Source: Glandiceps talaboti (lineage: Eukaryota > Hemichordata > Enteropneusta > Spengelidae). From it: DNA of 15,000 nt. How positions within the stretch are numbered: the first letter of the stretch is position 1; each line of letters starts with the position of its first letter. A model generated the notes under the pieces. It made no database searches. It saw only the letters and a list, made by a program, of their open reading frames with translations, and was not told the origin of the DNA. The stretch is taken from contig NC_135555.1 of NCBI RefSeq assembly GCF_964340395.1, positions 16,548,746 through 16,563,745 of the forward strand, read 5' to 3'. A program made the position numbers and the translations under genes. Shown piece by piece: positions 1 to 8,556 of the stretch.

Positions 1-49
1 TAATAATAATAATAATAACAACAGCAACAACAACAACAACAACAACAAC
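1..49. repeat. (TAA)6 then (CAA)n microsatellite
   Basis: Six perfect TAA units are followed directly by CAA units with one CAG interruption. The array may continue left of the window. It is simple-sequence DNA with no coding meaning visible. The complementary GTT type recurs at 7.6 kb. Confidence 0.97.
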
Positions 50-708
50 TTGACACCTTTGTGCCTTTATTAAGGGGAGACTAAAAATATAATAATTATT
101 GCAATATCTCTTGAATATGAAGTGTCTATAGATACCATGGTAACAACTCTACATATGGTTACCTTGTGTGGAGTAACGTATATTTGTTTTCATCGTTTAA
201 CGGCAAGAAGTTGAATTATCAAACTACACTGAACAGTCAAATTCATGACACCTTAAAATATTCCCGCCAAAAAAACATTCTTCTTATCGACCTGGGGCTG
301 ACATTTCAGGCTAACCGAAGAATTGGTACTAAAATTAAACTTGTTTTTTTTTTTGTTACCATGGTTCGGAGATTTGATGAGAAAATGATGTCTAGTATGA
401 GATAATACTATAACAAGACTAATAGCCAATAAGAGATAAGGTCAAAGGTCGCTTCTGTCGACTAACTTGCAAAGTACACTACTACTACTATTGAATAGCT
501 TATCTAGTTTTGATGTTATACTTCAGATATTTACGTGGCAAGCAATGATGAAATATTAGTCTAGTGATGCGTGAATGTTTTATGTAAAAAGCTGTTCATG
601 ATAGTTCATAAAGATTGCGGCAGATATTCATCGTGGTGCTATTACCACTATGCAATAACCATGAAACGGGTTTCCTTTCAGCGGCAATGAACCAGAGAGC
701 ATATACGA
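50..708. other. Non-coding stretch, no gene seen
   Basis: This is AT-rich unique sequence. The only frame of note (166-405, plus) is short and has no recognisable domain, signal peptide or codon pattern. One exact CCCGCCAAAA motif lies at 263-272 (see the findings). ATTCATGACACC, upstream of that motif, has no clear partner. No RNA gene, splice-bounded exon or promoter cluster stands out. Confidence 0.6.
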
Positions 709-946
709 AGTCAGGATTACGGCAACCGAGGAGGCTTACGATATCACTAATCAATTTCGATTTTAAAAATCAAAACGCGCAATGCAAAATAATATGAAAC
801 AAACTTTTTCCTTTTTTTAAACTGCCAAATTATGTGAAATAAACTTTTTCTCTTTTTTTTCTTTTTCTCCTATTTTTCTTCCATTTTTTCCGTTTTTAAG
901 ATCAAAATTGATTTGTGATATGAGCCTCCGCGGTTGCCATACAGGA
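709..946. repeat. Imperfect inverted repeat (foldback element)
   Basis: The left arm, about 713-775, reads GGCAACCGAGGAGGCTTACG and onward. It is matched by the reverse complement of about 889-945, which reads GGCAACCGCGGAGGCTCATA and onward. The arms are roughly 55-60 bp with scattered mismatches. Because of this the plus frame at 615-797 and the minus frame at 817-1026 encode similar peptides (QPRRL..INFD), which is a shadow of the inverted repeat and not homologous genes. The spacer of about 110 bp holds two direct copies of ATGAAA(C/T)AAACTTTTTC plus a T-run (around 793-818 and 834-860). It is most simply a MITE-like foldback element. No clear target-site duplication was found. Confidence 0.8.
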
Positions 947-1035
947 TTTAAATCGAAGAGTTTTCTTGTATGTGCATATTCTTCACAAACCACAAATACA
1001 CACATCAACACACACCGCTCATCCACTTCCTGCAG

Positions 1036-1150
1036 GCACCGCCACCACCACCACCACCACCACCAGCAGCAGCAGCAGCAGCACCACCACCACCACCAGC
1101 AGCACCAGCAGCACCAGCATCACCACCAACACCACCACCAGCAGCAGCAC
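1036..1150 (+). repeat. (CAC)/(CAG) trinucleotide tract
   Basis: Nearly pure CAN triplets: blocks of CAC alternate with blocks of CAG, with one CAT and one CAA. In one plus frame (open 908-1246) this encodes a His/Gln-rich run, followed by an ordinary stretch beginning YLIYDWTNTF. The two other frames would give Pro/Ala or Thr/Ser runs. A 3' splice-site-like TTCCTGCAG ends at 1035, just before the tract. His/Gln tracts are common in animal transcription factors, so an exon is conceivable. With no flanking domain a non-coding microsatellite is at least as likely. Confidence 0.9.
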
Positions 1151-1598
1151 TACTTGATTTATGACTGGACTAACACTTTTTATTCTTGGTTTCGCAACAA
1201 AAAAACATACAAAAAACAGTATCTATCCTGTGAACGCTTTAAATAACATCAAAGAAGTTCGACTATGCTAAATATTGATATTGTACGCTTCCGGAAATTA
1301 TCTTTTTAATATCTAATTAAAAATATGGGCCGACTATTGAAACTGTGCACAATACAGGCTCCATTGCATTTTATGATGACTATGATTTTTAAGGCAAATT
1401 ACTGTCTGATGTACAAATACTGCTTCTTAATCTACCATACCCATCAGCAAATCAAATTAATATAGAATGAAACAACCGATATAGATATATTTTTCAAAGA
1501 TTTATTTCTTGAATTTGCGAAATCAAAATATATTTTCACTTGCGGTAAGTGTTGAAACACATACAAACAAATAGGCAGAAGACGGCGAACAGGTAGGG
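1151..1598. other. Non-coding stretch, no gene seen
   Basis: AT-rich sequence between the CAC/CAG tract and the TATG array. A splice-donor-like CGGTAAGTG lies near 1543-1551, but no paired acceptor or sustained frame was found. Nothing else is supported. Confidence 0.6.
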
Positions 1599-1662
1599 TA
1601 TGTATGTATGTATGTATGTATGTATGTATGTATGTATGTATGTATGTATGTATGTATGTATG
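1599..1662. repeat. (TATG)16 microsatellite
   Basis: Sixteen uninterrupted TATG units. It is separated from the GACA array by a 25 bp unique linker rich in CCG/TCCG. The perfect units suggest recent slippage. Confidence 0.98.
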
Positions 1663-1687
1663 CCTATCCGTCGGTCCGCCCGCATTC

Positions 1688-1774
<87 letters not shown>
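1688..1774. repeat. (ACAG)n microsatellite
   Basis: About 22 ACAG units with a single interruption (CGGACAG near 1721). It runs directly into the GATA array, with units changing from GACAG to GATAG, as expected if one repeat arose from the other by a C-to-T change. Confidence 0.98.
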
Positions 1775-1776
<2 letters not shown>

Positions 1777-1852
1777 TAGATATATAGTGTAGATAGATAG
1801 ATAGATGGTGTAGATAGATAGATAGTGTAGATAGATAGATAGATAGATGGTG

Positions 1853-1951
<99 letters not shown>

Positions 1952-1970
1952 TGTAGATAGATAGATAGAT
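1775..1970. repeat. (GATA)n array with GTGTA punctuations
   Basis: GATA units are broken at intervals by GTGTA or GGTGTA (near 1787, 1809, 1826, 1850 and 1951). This gives a loose higher-order pattern of GTGTAGATAGATAGAT blocks around one long pure GATA core (about 1854-1950). On the minus strand it yields a long Tyr-Leu-Ser-Ile frame that is an artefact of the repeat. Confidence 0.97.
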
Positions 1971-2823
1971 GTGGAGTTTCAAAAGATGATAAACATCGCG
2001 ATCATGGCTTTTATAACCTTTCTATTTTTATGCATCAAGTTGCTCAAAAATACATGACTTGTAAGCTAGATGAACAGCGTGACATCAGGGCGCCGTACCA
2101 CACCAAATCCTCGTAGGTATGGCAACAAGTTGGTTAATTTCTGAGTAGCGGTGAGATGAAATATACAGAAACAGAACCAGAGGCATCGAGCGGTGACCTT
2201 TTTAAGAGTAATACCAATCAGTGCCCGGGAGAGACTTCCTTGCTCTTGAAACTGTATATGACATTTCGGGGCAGTCTAATTTATCCTGTGCGCCTAAGTT
2301 GGCTCGCGTGTTTTTTCTCGGCACAAGAAATCGCACAAAGCTCAAAAAGCGACATGCAGACGCCGCACTGAGATTAAATTTTTAAAAATCGTTTCAGGTA
2401 TCACACGTGTGCAATTGCGCATGCCCAGAATTAGGTAATTCAAGCGGTGTACATTTCAGAAACACGTGTATCATTTCCTATTGACTTTATAATTTCCCAG
2501 TATATCATGCTCATTTCATCTCCAATAATGAAGCGTGTGTCAGAGTGGAAGAAATTAACATTCCTTTTACACGTCACCACCTCGTTACTGCAAAATTCTG
2601 CAGCCAATTGCTAATGAGAGTTAAAGAGAGAAATGATAGGAAATGGAAAACACGCGAACACGGGCAACGAAAAATCAACCGACTACGCGGCTTTGCACGA
2701 ATCCTTTTGAAGTTCGAAAATCGATTGAATCGGAGCTCTCACTTAATGTTCATGGGAGACCCTTGTATTTATCAAACTTCATAAATAAAAATTGACAAGG
2801 AATCTCTTGTTGTCCTACCACAG
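1971..2823. other. Unique sequence, weak exon-like patch only
   Basis: There is no supported gene. A somewhat GC- and CpG-richer patch (about 2080-2370) contains a plus frame (2156-2371, 71 codons starting MKYTETEPEASSGDLF) that I do not recognise. Its length is within chance for a eukaryotic intergenic region. E-box palindromes CACACGTGTG (2402-2411) and ACACGTGT (near 2462-2469), and an NRF-1-like TGCGCATGC (2416-2424), cluster within 70 bp after it. A second plus frame (2545-2784) shows no domain. Confidence 0.4.
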
Positions 2824-2899
2824 GGGAGCCAATCCACATCATCCTTTGTCGTTTGCGCAGCGCCCATGACGGTGCCTTTTGAAATTGAAATGAAACCGA
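2824..2899 (+). other. Candidate internal exon (76 bp), unrecognised
   Basis: The segment is preceded by a pyrimidine-rich 3' splice-site-like TGTTGTCCTACCACAG ending at 2823. It is followed by a consensus donor GTAAGT starting at 2900. One frame is open across the whole segment (reads GSQSTSSFVVCAAPMTVPFE and continues to KP); the other two hit stops. It is GC- and CpG-richer than its flanks. I recognise no domain. It could also be an untranslated exon or chance, since both splice motifs are short. The minus frame across it (2750-2932) has no support. Confidence 0.25.
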
Positions 2900-2932
2900 G
2901 TAAGTAGCCTGACAGCTATATCGAAATCCCAT

Positions 2933-3776
2933 TTCTAACAGTATTAGAAACTAATACGAAAAACCTCGAAGCGCATAGCAAGCGGCGTCTTTCTCCATTC
3001 ACAGCAATCACACGAAAATATCAAGTATTGCACGTTCCCAATCCATCTCAAAAACATCACCGCCCGTTCATCGGGGTTTACTCAAATTCGACAGTCTGAA
3101 GAATATTAACTGAAAATTACCGGCAGCTAGATAGCGGAAATTGACAAGGGTTCGCTCGATGTTTGATCAATTTCAGAAAACAACATCATTGCGTGCAACC
3201 TGCCAATACCGACACTAGTAAATGAACGAAAGCTTACACCACAGGGCGGTTGCTTTTGTCTGTGTTAAGACTTTCACACGCAAGACAGGAAACTGTATAA
3301 ACCACCAAGCTTTCAGCTTCAACGAAAGCGAGACTCATTGTCAATTTTTTTTTATTGAACATTAAATCTATTGAGTAATCGTGCCTTTTAAAAAGGAGAG
3401 TAGATACTGATCATTGATGGCTATTTTGAATTTCAAACAGTAAAAAAATCATACTCATTTTATTCGCAAAGTGCATACAGGGTGACGCTTTGTTCGATAT
3501 GTACATACGTTTTGGAATTGCTGTTAGCAGAATAGTGACTTTTTGAATGTGTTATGGCAAACCCAAAAAGGTGTGTATTAGACTAAATATTTTCTTTTTC
3601 TTTTCATCGCATCGGCGAATGTCACGACTTTCAAAGAGTAGATTACATTGAGAAAACATGTGCATTGGCGTTGATAATACTTATGACGTAATTTTAATTA
3701 GGAATAACGTGTTTTGTAAATAAATGATTAAATATAGTCTTTCTCTTTTTTCACGAGTTGTCAAAACCCATCCACT
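2933..3776. other. Non-coding stretch, no gene seen
   Basis: AT-rich unique sequence with stops in all frames at short intervals. It holds short T and A runs (near 3344 and 3445) and an ATGACGTAA CRE-like half site near 3683-3691. No repeat family, RNA gene or exon was identified. Confidence 0.6.
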
Positions 3777-4152
3777 TTAAAAATGATAATGTGGACTAAA
3801 AAATGAATCGAAATTTATTTTGAATATGGATATTCCGCCATAACCAGTCCGCGCATGCGTCGTTCGTTTGTCCATAATTTAAAACATTTACCATGATAGT
3901 TGTCTTACTTGTGATTAAAAGGGATTACTTGTGTTTATGAAATGTTTACAATTCACTTCCTGTACGTACCACAACAAACTTTTTACATATTTTTTTCCAA
4001 TTTCTCGTAATTAATGAGTTGCAAACACGGACATGGTTTACGTTGTTTCAAATAGGGTTTTTTTTCAAGGAGAAAGATATATTAGTAAAATTATTTTATC
4101 AATCAACACTTCTAGAATAAATACCAGTATCTCATCCATGTTACTACTTTAA
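3777..4152. mobile_element. Decayed palindromic foldback element (copy 2)
   Basis: Its right half aligns by eye, end to end, with the right arm of the element at 13643-14013. Shared landmarks in order are the central GTACGTAC (3962-3969 here), a block AAACACGGACATGG (AAACACAGACTTGT there), GTTGTTTCA, TTCAAGGAGAAAGATAT (TGCAAGTAGGAAGCCAT there), AATAAATAC, and a terminal TCATCCAT..ACTTTAA. The left half is much more decayed: ACCATGATAGTTGTCTTACTTG matches the other copy's ATCATGGCTTCCTACTTG, but other blocks are lost. It carries no protein-coding capacity, so it would have moved only with enzymes supplied in trans. The left boundary is uncertain by tens of bases. Confidence 0.6.
3851..3860. 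promoter_or_regulatory. NRF-1-like palindrome within copy 2
   Basis: CGCGCATGCGT resembles the palindromic NRF-1 site. It lies inside the decayed foldback element, so it may be incidental. No transcript evidence is visible. Confidence 0.2.
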
Positions 4153-4362
4153 CCCTTATCGTTTGACCCATTTGGATGACGTAACCGGTCATTTACATAT
4201 TCTCAGTACACATAACCTAGAACACGCCTCAAAAATAAACTCTTTAAACTGTTACTATATTTAAGAGCACTCCTCAGTTAAAATCAGTTTTAAAAAATCT
4301 GGGGTCACCATACATTTTTTTGAGATAGAGATCGAAGCAACATGAAAATTTAGCCATTGCAG

Positions 4363-4398
4363 AATCCAATATGGCCGCCTAATCCAATATGGCCGTCG
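4363..4398 (+). repeat. 18 bp tandem duplication, AATCCAATATGGCCG
   Basis: AATCCAATATGGCCGCCT is followed immediately by AATCCAATATGGCCGTCG; the first 15 bases are identical. The core resembles the YY1-type ATGGC motif. It marks the left end of the dispersed repeat at 4381-4530, and the inverted partner copy at 6.7 kb ends in the related AATCCAAAATGGCCACC. Confidence 0.9.
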
Positions 4399-4530
4399 AA
4401 TACTATTTTAATTCTATGGGGAAAATATAAGATTGGTGATTTCTGAGAAAACAAGATGGTTTTATTATTTCAAAAGAACCAAGAACAAACTTTCATAAGA
4501 CAAAGTTTGGAGAGAATTGAACACATAATG
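4381..4530 (+). repeat. Dispersed repeat family, copy A
   Basis: The reverse complement of 6583-6727 aligns here. Shared blocks in order are AATCCAA(T/A)ATGGCC, then TTTTATTATTTCAAAA, then GA.CCA.G.ACAAA, and then GAGAG..TTGAA.ACATA. There is no coding capacity. It is an unclassified interspersed repeat, possibly a SINE tail or MITE remnant. The true ends are not defined by two copies. Confidence 0.6.
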
Positions 4531-5312
4531 AATATAATTTCTTAAATTTAAAATGGGAAAAAGCAACAATACTTTTAAAAAAAGAATGTGCATATTCAAA
4601 TGTACATATGTAAAATTAGTCATGTATTTTCAACTAAGAAAATCATGGATGACATATTGGATCAATATAACAAGTAATCTTTAAATTTGCATATAACGAT
4701 TTTCAAATTTATTCAAATTAGTAAAGTGTCAGGTTAAAGATCTAAATTTACAATTCTTTATCAACTCCTTCTCATGAATCACTAGTATTCAAATAAATTT
4801 ACTAATTTATTCAAATTTATGGGAAACTTATAATACCGCGCATGCGCACTTTGAAAATTCAAATTGCCATTATCATATTTTTACCATTCACTAGAACATA
4901 CAATAACACTTAAGTACCAATCAATCTTAAATATTTGAATCCCGTCATTATTGAAGGAATTCAACGCTGTACGGCAGCTGTAGTCAGTCGCATATTATGT
5001 GACAGAAAAGAAGCAAACTCAGCTTTCTATTCTTATTAGCATATCTTAATAGCATTCTTATGCAGCTAAAAGGTAATATCAGCCATTAGTGGTCTATGTC
5101 GTGGTAATGAATAAGTCTGATCAAAAACAAGATAAGCCTGTAGTCTACGTATTAACACGATTTTCAACACATTATATGTGCTAACTGTTTTCGGCGCCAC
5201 CTTTGTTGTTTATCTTACATAGAATACATGTAAAGTGATAGATCGAACTAAAATGAAATGAAAACGTTATTAAGCAGTTATGACAAAATGGCAGGAAAAT
5301 ATCGTAAAAATC
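4531..5312. other. Non-coding stretch, no gene seen
   Basis: Very AT-rich. Short self-similar pieces around TTTATTCAAATTAGTAAA (about 4708-4726) and TTTACTAATTTATTCAAA (about 4797-4815) suggest a worn inverted or duplicated segment. A canonical NRF-1 palindrome is listed separately. No exon or RNA gene was found. Confidence 0.55.
4837..4848. promoter_or_regulatory. NRF-1 palindrome CGCGCATGCGCA
   Basis: It matches the NRF-1 consensus (YGCGCATGCGCR) over its full length and is conspicuous in an AT-rich background. No CCAAT, ETS or initiator context surrounds it and no open frame follows, so function is unproven. Confidence 0.3.
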
Positions 5313-5391
5313 TACATACATACATACATACATACATACATACATACATACACACACACACTTGTACTCACACATACACACACACACACAC
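5313..5391. repeat. (CATA)n and (CA)n compound microsatellite
   Basis: About nine TACA/CATA units pass into CACACA, a short unique CTTGTACTCA, then a second CACA run. The overlapping plus and minus frames here (5181-5474) are repeat artefacts rich in Tyr-Ile-His-Thr or Cys-Val. Confidence 0.97.
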
Positions 5392-5882
5392 TTTGGTGTT
5401 TTTTTATTTTCACATTAAATCGTCCATATCACTGCACACTAGGTCAAATTTTCTATAATGACATTTCTACGTAGATAGTTATAACTCTGTTCATTACCTG
5501 TATGTGAAATTGTTTTCAAGGACACCCTTTGGAATAAACATTCTCCGAAAATTACCACTTATTAAAATTGAATGACTTCGATCGAGTTTTGAATTGAATT
5601 CGAACGAGTAACAGATGGTGAATGGTTATTACACTGTAGTTGACATTGATGTGCCGACCAAAGTGGCAGTTAATTAAAAACTCAAAGGGCAATAGCGTAT
5701 ACATTAATGTACCGTGACGGGTTGTAGTAATTATTTGTGTACATTTCTAAATAGTGTATCAATATGTTCCGGACTTGAAGTATAGACAGGTGTATTTTAT
5801 TGATTACTAAATTGTGTTAATTGTACAATCTCCCAGTCAGAATTTTTTTAAATTATTGGATTTTCCTCTCTATAAGCTTAAA

Positions 5883-5883
<1 letters not shown>
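5392..5883. other. Non-coding stretch, no gene seen
   Basis: AT-rich unique sequence between two microsatellite arrays. No frame, promoter group or repeat family stands out. Confidence 0.6.

Positions 5884-5942
<59 letters not shown>
5884..5942. repeat. (TGTC)n microsatellite
   Basis: About 15 perfect TGTC units, the complement of the GACA type at 1.7 kb. It leads directly into the alternating purine-pyrimidine tract. Confidence 0.98.
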
Positions 5943-6010
5943 ATGTATGTATATATGTGTGTATGTATGTATGTATGTATGTATGTATGTATGTGTGCGT
6001 GCGTGCGTGC

Positions 6011-6048
<38 letters not shown>

Positions 6049-6143
6049 TGGTATGTATGTATGTATGTATGTATGTATGCATGTATGTATGTATGTATGT
6101 ATGTATGTATGTATGTATGTATGTATGTATGTATGTATGTATG

Positions 6144-6173
<30 letters not shown>
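5940..6173. repeat. Compound (ATGT)/(GCGT)/(GT) alternating purine-pyrimidine tract
   Basis: Purines and pyrimidines alternate strictly over 5940-6048 and again over 6051-6173, broken only by a TTGG step at 6048-6051. Sub-blocks in order are ATGT, a TATATA/GTGT patch, ATGT, five GCGT units (about 5996-6016), a long GT run, then ATGT to the end with one GCATGT unit. Such tracts, above all the GCGT and GT parts, can adopt Z-DNA under negative supercoiling. The long frames seen here on both strands are repeat artefacts. Confidence 0.97.
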
Positions 6174-6174
<1 letters not shown>

Positions 6175-6582
6175 GTGTGTACATGTAGGTTCCTCTCAAT
6201 CAATATTAAGGATATAATGTTTGCAATAAAAATAGTACACATTCACGCTACTTGCACCATGCCGTCAAAGTCCATCAACTCCCAAATAATTTGTGGAATT
6301 ATATGATGTAATGTAATAATGTAGGGTAGACATTTATTAAAAAGAGAGTAGAAGTCTCATAAGCTTATAAATACTACAAACAAACCTTGAGTAATAAAAT
6401 TTTATACTGAAGGTATAAAATACAGCGGCTAAAAGCAGTCAGGGACCTCAGACTATTAAAGGCATAATGATTAAAATGCCTACTATGATATATGTAACAT
6501 AGTTGTTAGGGTTAAGCTTCACAAAATCAAATTTGTGTGATCTAAAAACTCGAAACTTGGGGACCAATGTTCCTGTCAATCA
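6174..6582. other. Non-coding stretch with one small hairpin
   Basis: No gene is seen. It contains the hairpin at 6399-6421. A single TTAGGGTTA occurs near 6507 but is not a telomeric array. Confidence 0.6.
6399..6421. repeat. Perfect 9 bp stem hairpin
   Basis: ATTTTATAC and GTATAAAAT form a perfect stem around the five-base loop TGAAG. It is AT-rich, with no downstream T-run or known RNA context. Chance or a remnant of a foldback element are both possible. Confidence 0.5.
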
Positions 6583-6727
6583 ATTTATGTTTTCAATCTC
6601 TCAACAAATTTGAAAATTTGTACCTGGTCTTTTTGAAATAATAAAAGAAATTTATCGTCTTGTTGTCAATAAATCGATGGTTTATGTTGTAATAAAAACC
6701 GTATCCGGTGGCCATTTTGGATTCTAA
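6583..6727 (-). repeat. Dispersed repeat family, copy B (inverted)
   Basis: This is the reverse-complement partner of 4381-4530. On the plus strand it reads TATGTTTTCAATCTCTCAAC at the left and ends in GGTGGCCATTTTGGATTCT. The copies are clearly diverged but collinear. The minus frame 6666-6848 overlaps it and is not considered a gene. Confidence 0.6.
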
Positions 6728-7608
6728 ATCCGGCTAATTTTATTATCGTTTGGAACTCTCTACTTTCTAAATTTGTACGGTAAGTCGGTAACCCCTGTTT
6801 CTTTCTCTTTGGTTGTAATAAAGAATATATATGAATTGTCTTGAACAAAGTAAAGGCAAAAGTTTAAGATATTTTCCCCGCGGCGCATATTAATGTATAG
6901 ATCCCGCTGGTTAGCTGAAACATTCCATAATATTCGGAGGCAGGTTTAAACGTATACTCCTAGGACTGCAAATCTGTCTTTTGTTTGATTTTAGGATTTT
7001 TTTTTGGTTTTGCGCGTGAATTGTGTTTATATTCGCCTGGCTCCTCAAGCATGGCGCAATGGTTTCCGATATATCAGTCAACTTTTTGAATTTTTATCTG
7101 CTATAAATTAGCCTCCGTAAATGAGAACTGATTAGTCGATCTGGCAATACTTTGCTGCACTCTGCTTGCGAACTCGGTTATTCAAACTCCAGCCTGCTAC
7201 GGAATCTACTACAGATAAATCCTAGTAAAGTCCCTAAAGGTCATTAATAGATTCACGAATTCGCTAATTAATACAGTTTGCTGACAATATAGGTTGAAAG
7301 TGTTGAATCACACATTAATGATAATAACCTCTAGACTGGTGAAAACTTAAAATAATGAGAAGCTCGGTTTTTTTTTGTAAATCAATATATTTATACGTCG
7401 TGTATTACCAAGGAAGATCTAAGCCTTCTGATCGCGAATTGTTACCTAAACAGAGACTGAATAATTTCTTCAGAAAAGGAACTAGTTAAACCAGGCGTAA
7501 TACATACCCTTGTCAAACCGGGTTTCTAATAAAGTATGGAGATACCACTGTAATATTATGTATATGCATGTTAAAATGAAGGGAGACGAATATGTCTATT
7601 TTTGCAAT
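6728..7608. other. Non-coding stretch, no gene seen
   Basis: AT-rich unique sequence. A donor-like CGGTAAGTC lies near 6779-6787 without a partnered open segment. ATGGCGCAATGG near 7051 opens a frame of only about 12 codons. CTCCAGCCTGCTAC (near 7187-7200) recurs near 13612-13625, just outside the foldback element there; the similarity does not extend. Confidence 0.55.
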
Positions 7609-7669
7609 TGTTATTGTTGTTGATGTTGTTTTTTTTTTTTGGGGGGGGGTGTTGTTGTTGTTGTTGTAG

Positions 7670-7702
<33 letters not shown>

Positions 7703-7713
7703 TGGGGGGGGGG
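7609..7713. repeat. (GTT)n with T12, G9 and G10 homopolymers
   Basis: GTT units are interrupted by a run of about 12 T and nine G (7629-7649), resume with one GTAGTT variant, and end in TTTT plus ten G (7704-7713). Both G-runs follow a T-run. This is the complement of the CAA type at the left edge of the window. Homopolymer lengths are where sequencing error is likeliest. Confidence 0.95.
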
Positions 7714-8120
7714 ACAGTTGTGTTTCTACATTTGTGTTAATTACTTATTTATTTTAGTTAATATTTGATCAAATGATACACCCCAAGTTAGTGTTCACTC
7801 AGAAGCTCCCACTTAATGATCAGGGTTTCAATCCATGGTTCTCACATTAATGTTATTCCATTATGAACCAACGTTTTCTGACAGATACTAGATAACTGTC
7901 TTCCATACCTAACTTCATATTTTTATTGTACTAGACCCTTGGTGACCCCAAATTTCGTGTATTTCAGAGATACTGAATAGTGAAACATATAGTGTACATG
8001 TCTTTATTCAAATTATATCACGTATTTTTGTTGAAATGTTGGTTAAACGTGAGCTTCAGAATGATAATTTGAGAAAAGCTCGAAATTATTATTTTAATTA
8101 TCCGTTTTAAACTTGAATAG
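7714..8120. other. Non-coding stretch, no gene seen
   Basis: AT-rich unique sequence. GGTGACCCCAAATTT near 7937 resembles, in opposite orientation, CTGGGGTCACC near 4298, a possible trace of a shared repeat. Nothing coding was found. Confidence 0.5.
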
Positions 8121-8556
8121 ATGAGCTTCGTACTCACACACTATAAGTCTCGTTTTATCCACGGAGACACGTCACTACCTGTACTGTGCTGGAGAACTGT
8201 ACATCAGGACCGCACTGCAAGTAGTCTGGATGCCAACGTTGTATCGAGTCATCTGTTGGGTATAGTAAAGACATCTTCAGATTCAAACCTATTAATGGAT
8301 AGCCTCTAGACTACACTGTATGGTAACTTAAGGTTGACGGAAAGAATCAGGAGATATGTCAAATGATTATTCGATTCTGAGTTGCGTGACATTTATATGC
8401 ATTTATCACATATACAGGAAACGTTGTAAAATGGAACGTTCACAGTACAAAAAGTTTTTGAACAGTCTACTTCGCCACGCCTGTGTATCCTACTCCTGCC
8501 CTAAACGGTGGGTTGCATACACTAGGAAACCAAATAACCTAAAACAAATCGTCTGA
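8121..8556 (+). other. Two consecutive short frames, unrecognised
   Basis: Plus frames of 62 codons (8121-8309, starting MSFVLTHYKSRFIHGDTSLP) and 66 codons (8356-8556, starting MSNDYSILSCVTFICIYHIY) follow one another in somewhat less AT-rich sequence. The second ends in a basic, Cys-containing stretch and stops inside the first unit of the tandem repeat. An acceptor-like CATATACAG ends at 8418. I recognise no family. They may be chance frames or exon fragments. Confidence 0.15.

Noticed and set aside
166-405. 79-codon plus frame near the left edge.
   Set aside because: No domain, no Kozak or splice context, AT-driven composition; within chance length.
615-1026. Two similar peptides on opposite strands suggesting duplicated genes.
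   Set aside because: The similarity is confined to the arms of a DNA inverted repeat and stops with them.
1604-1982. Long frames on both strands over the TATG/GACA/GATA arrays (repeated Met-Tyr-Val-Cys, Tyr-Leu-Ser-Ile, Thr-Asp-Arg-Gln).
   Set aside because: Tetranucleotide repeats without internal stops are open by construction; no unique coding sequence is attached.
5814-6242. Several overlapping frames of 86-129 codons on both strands.
   Set aside because: All are translations of TGTC, ATGT and GT repeats; flanking residues have no domain and different frames are equally open.
6505-6515. TTAGGGTTA, telomere-like word.
   Set aside because: A single partial unit only; no array.
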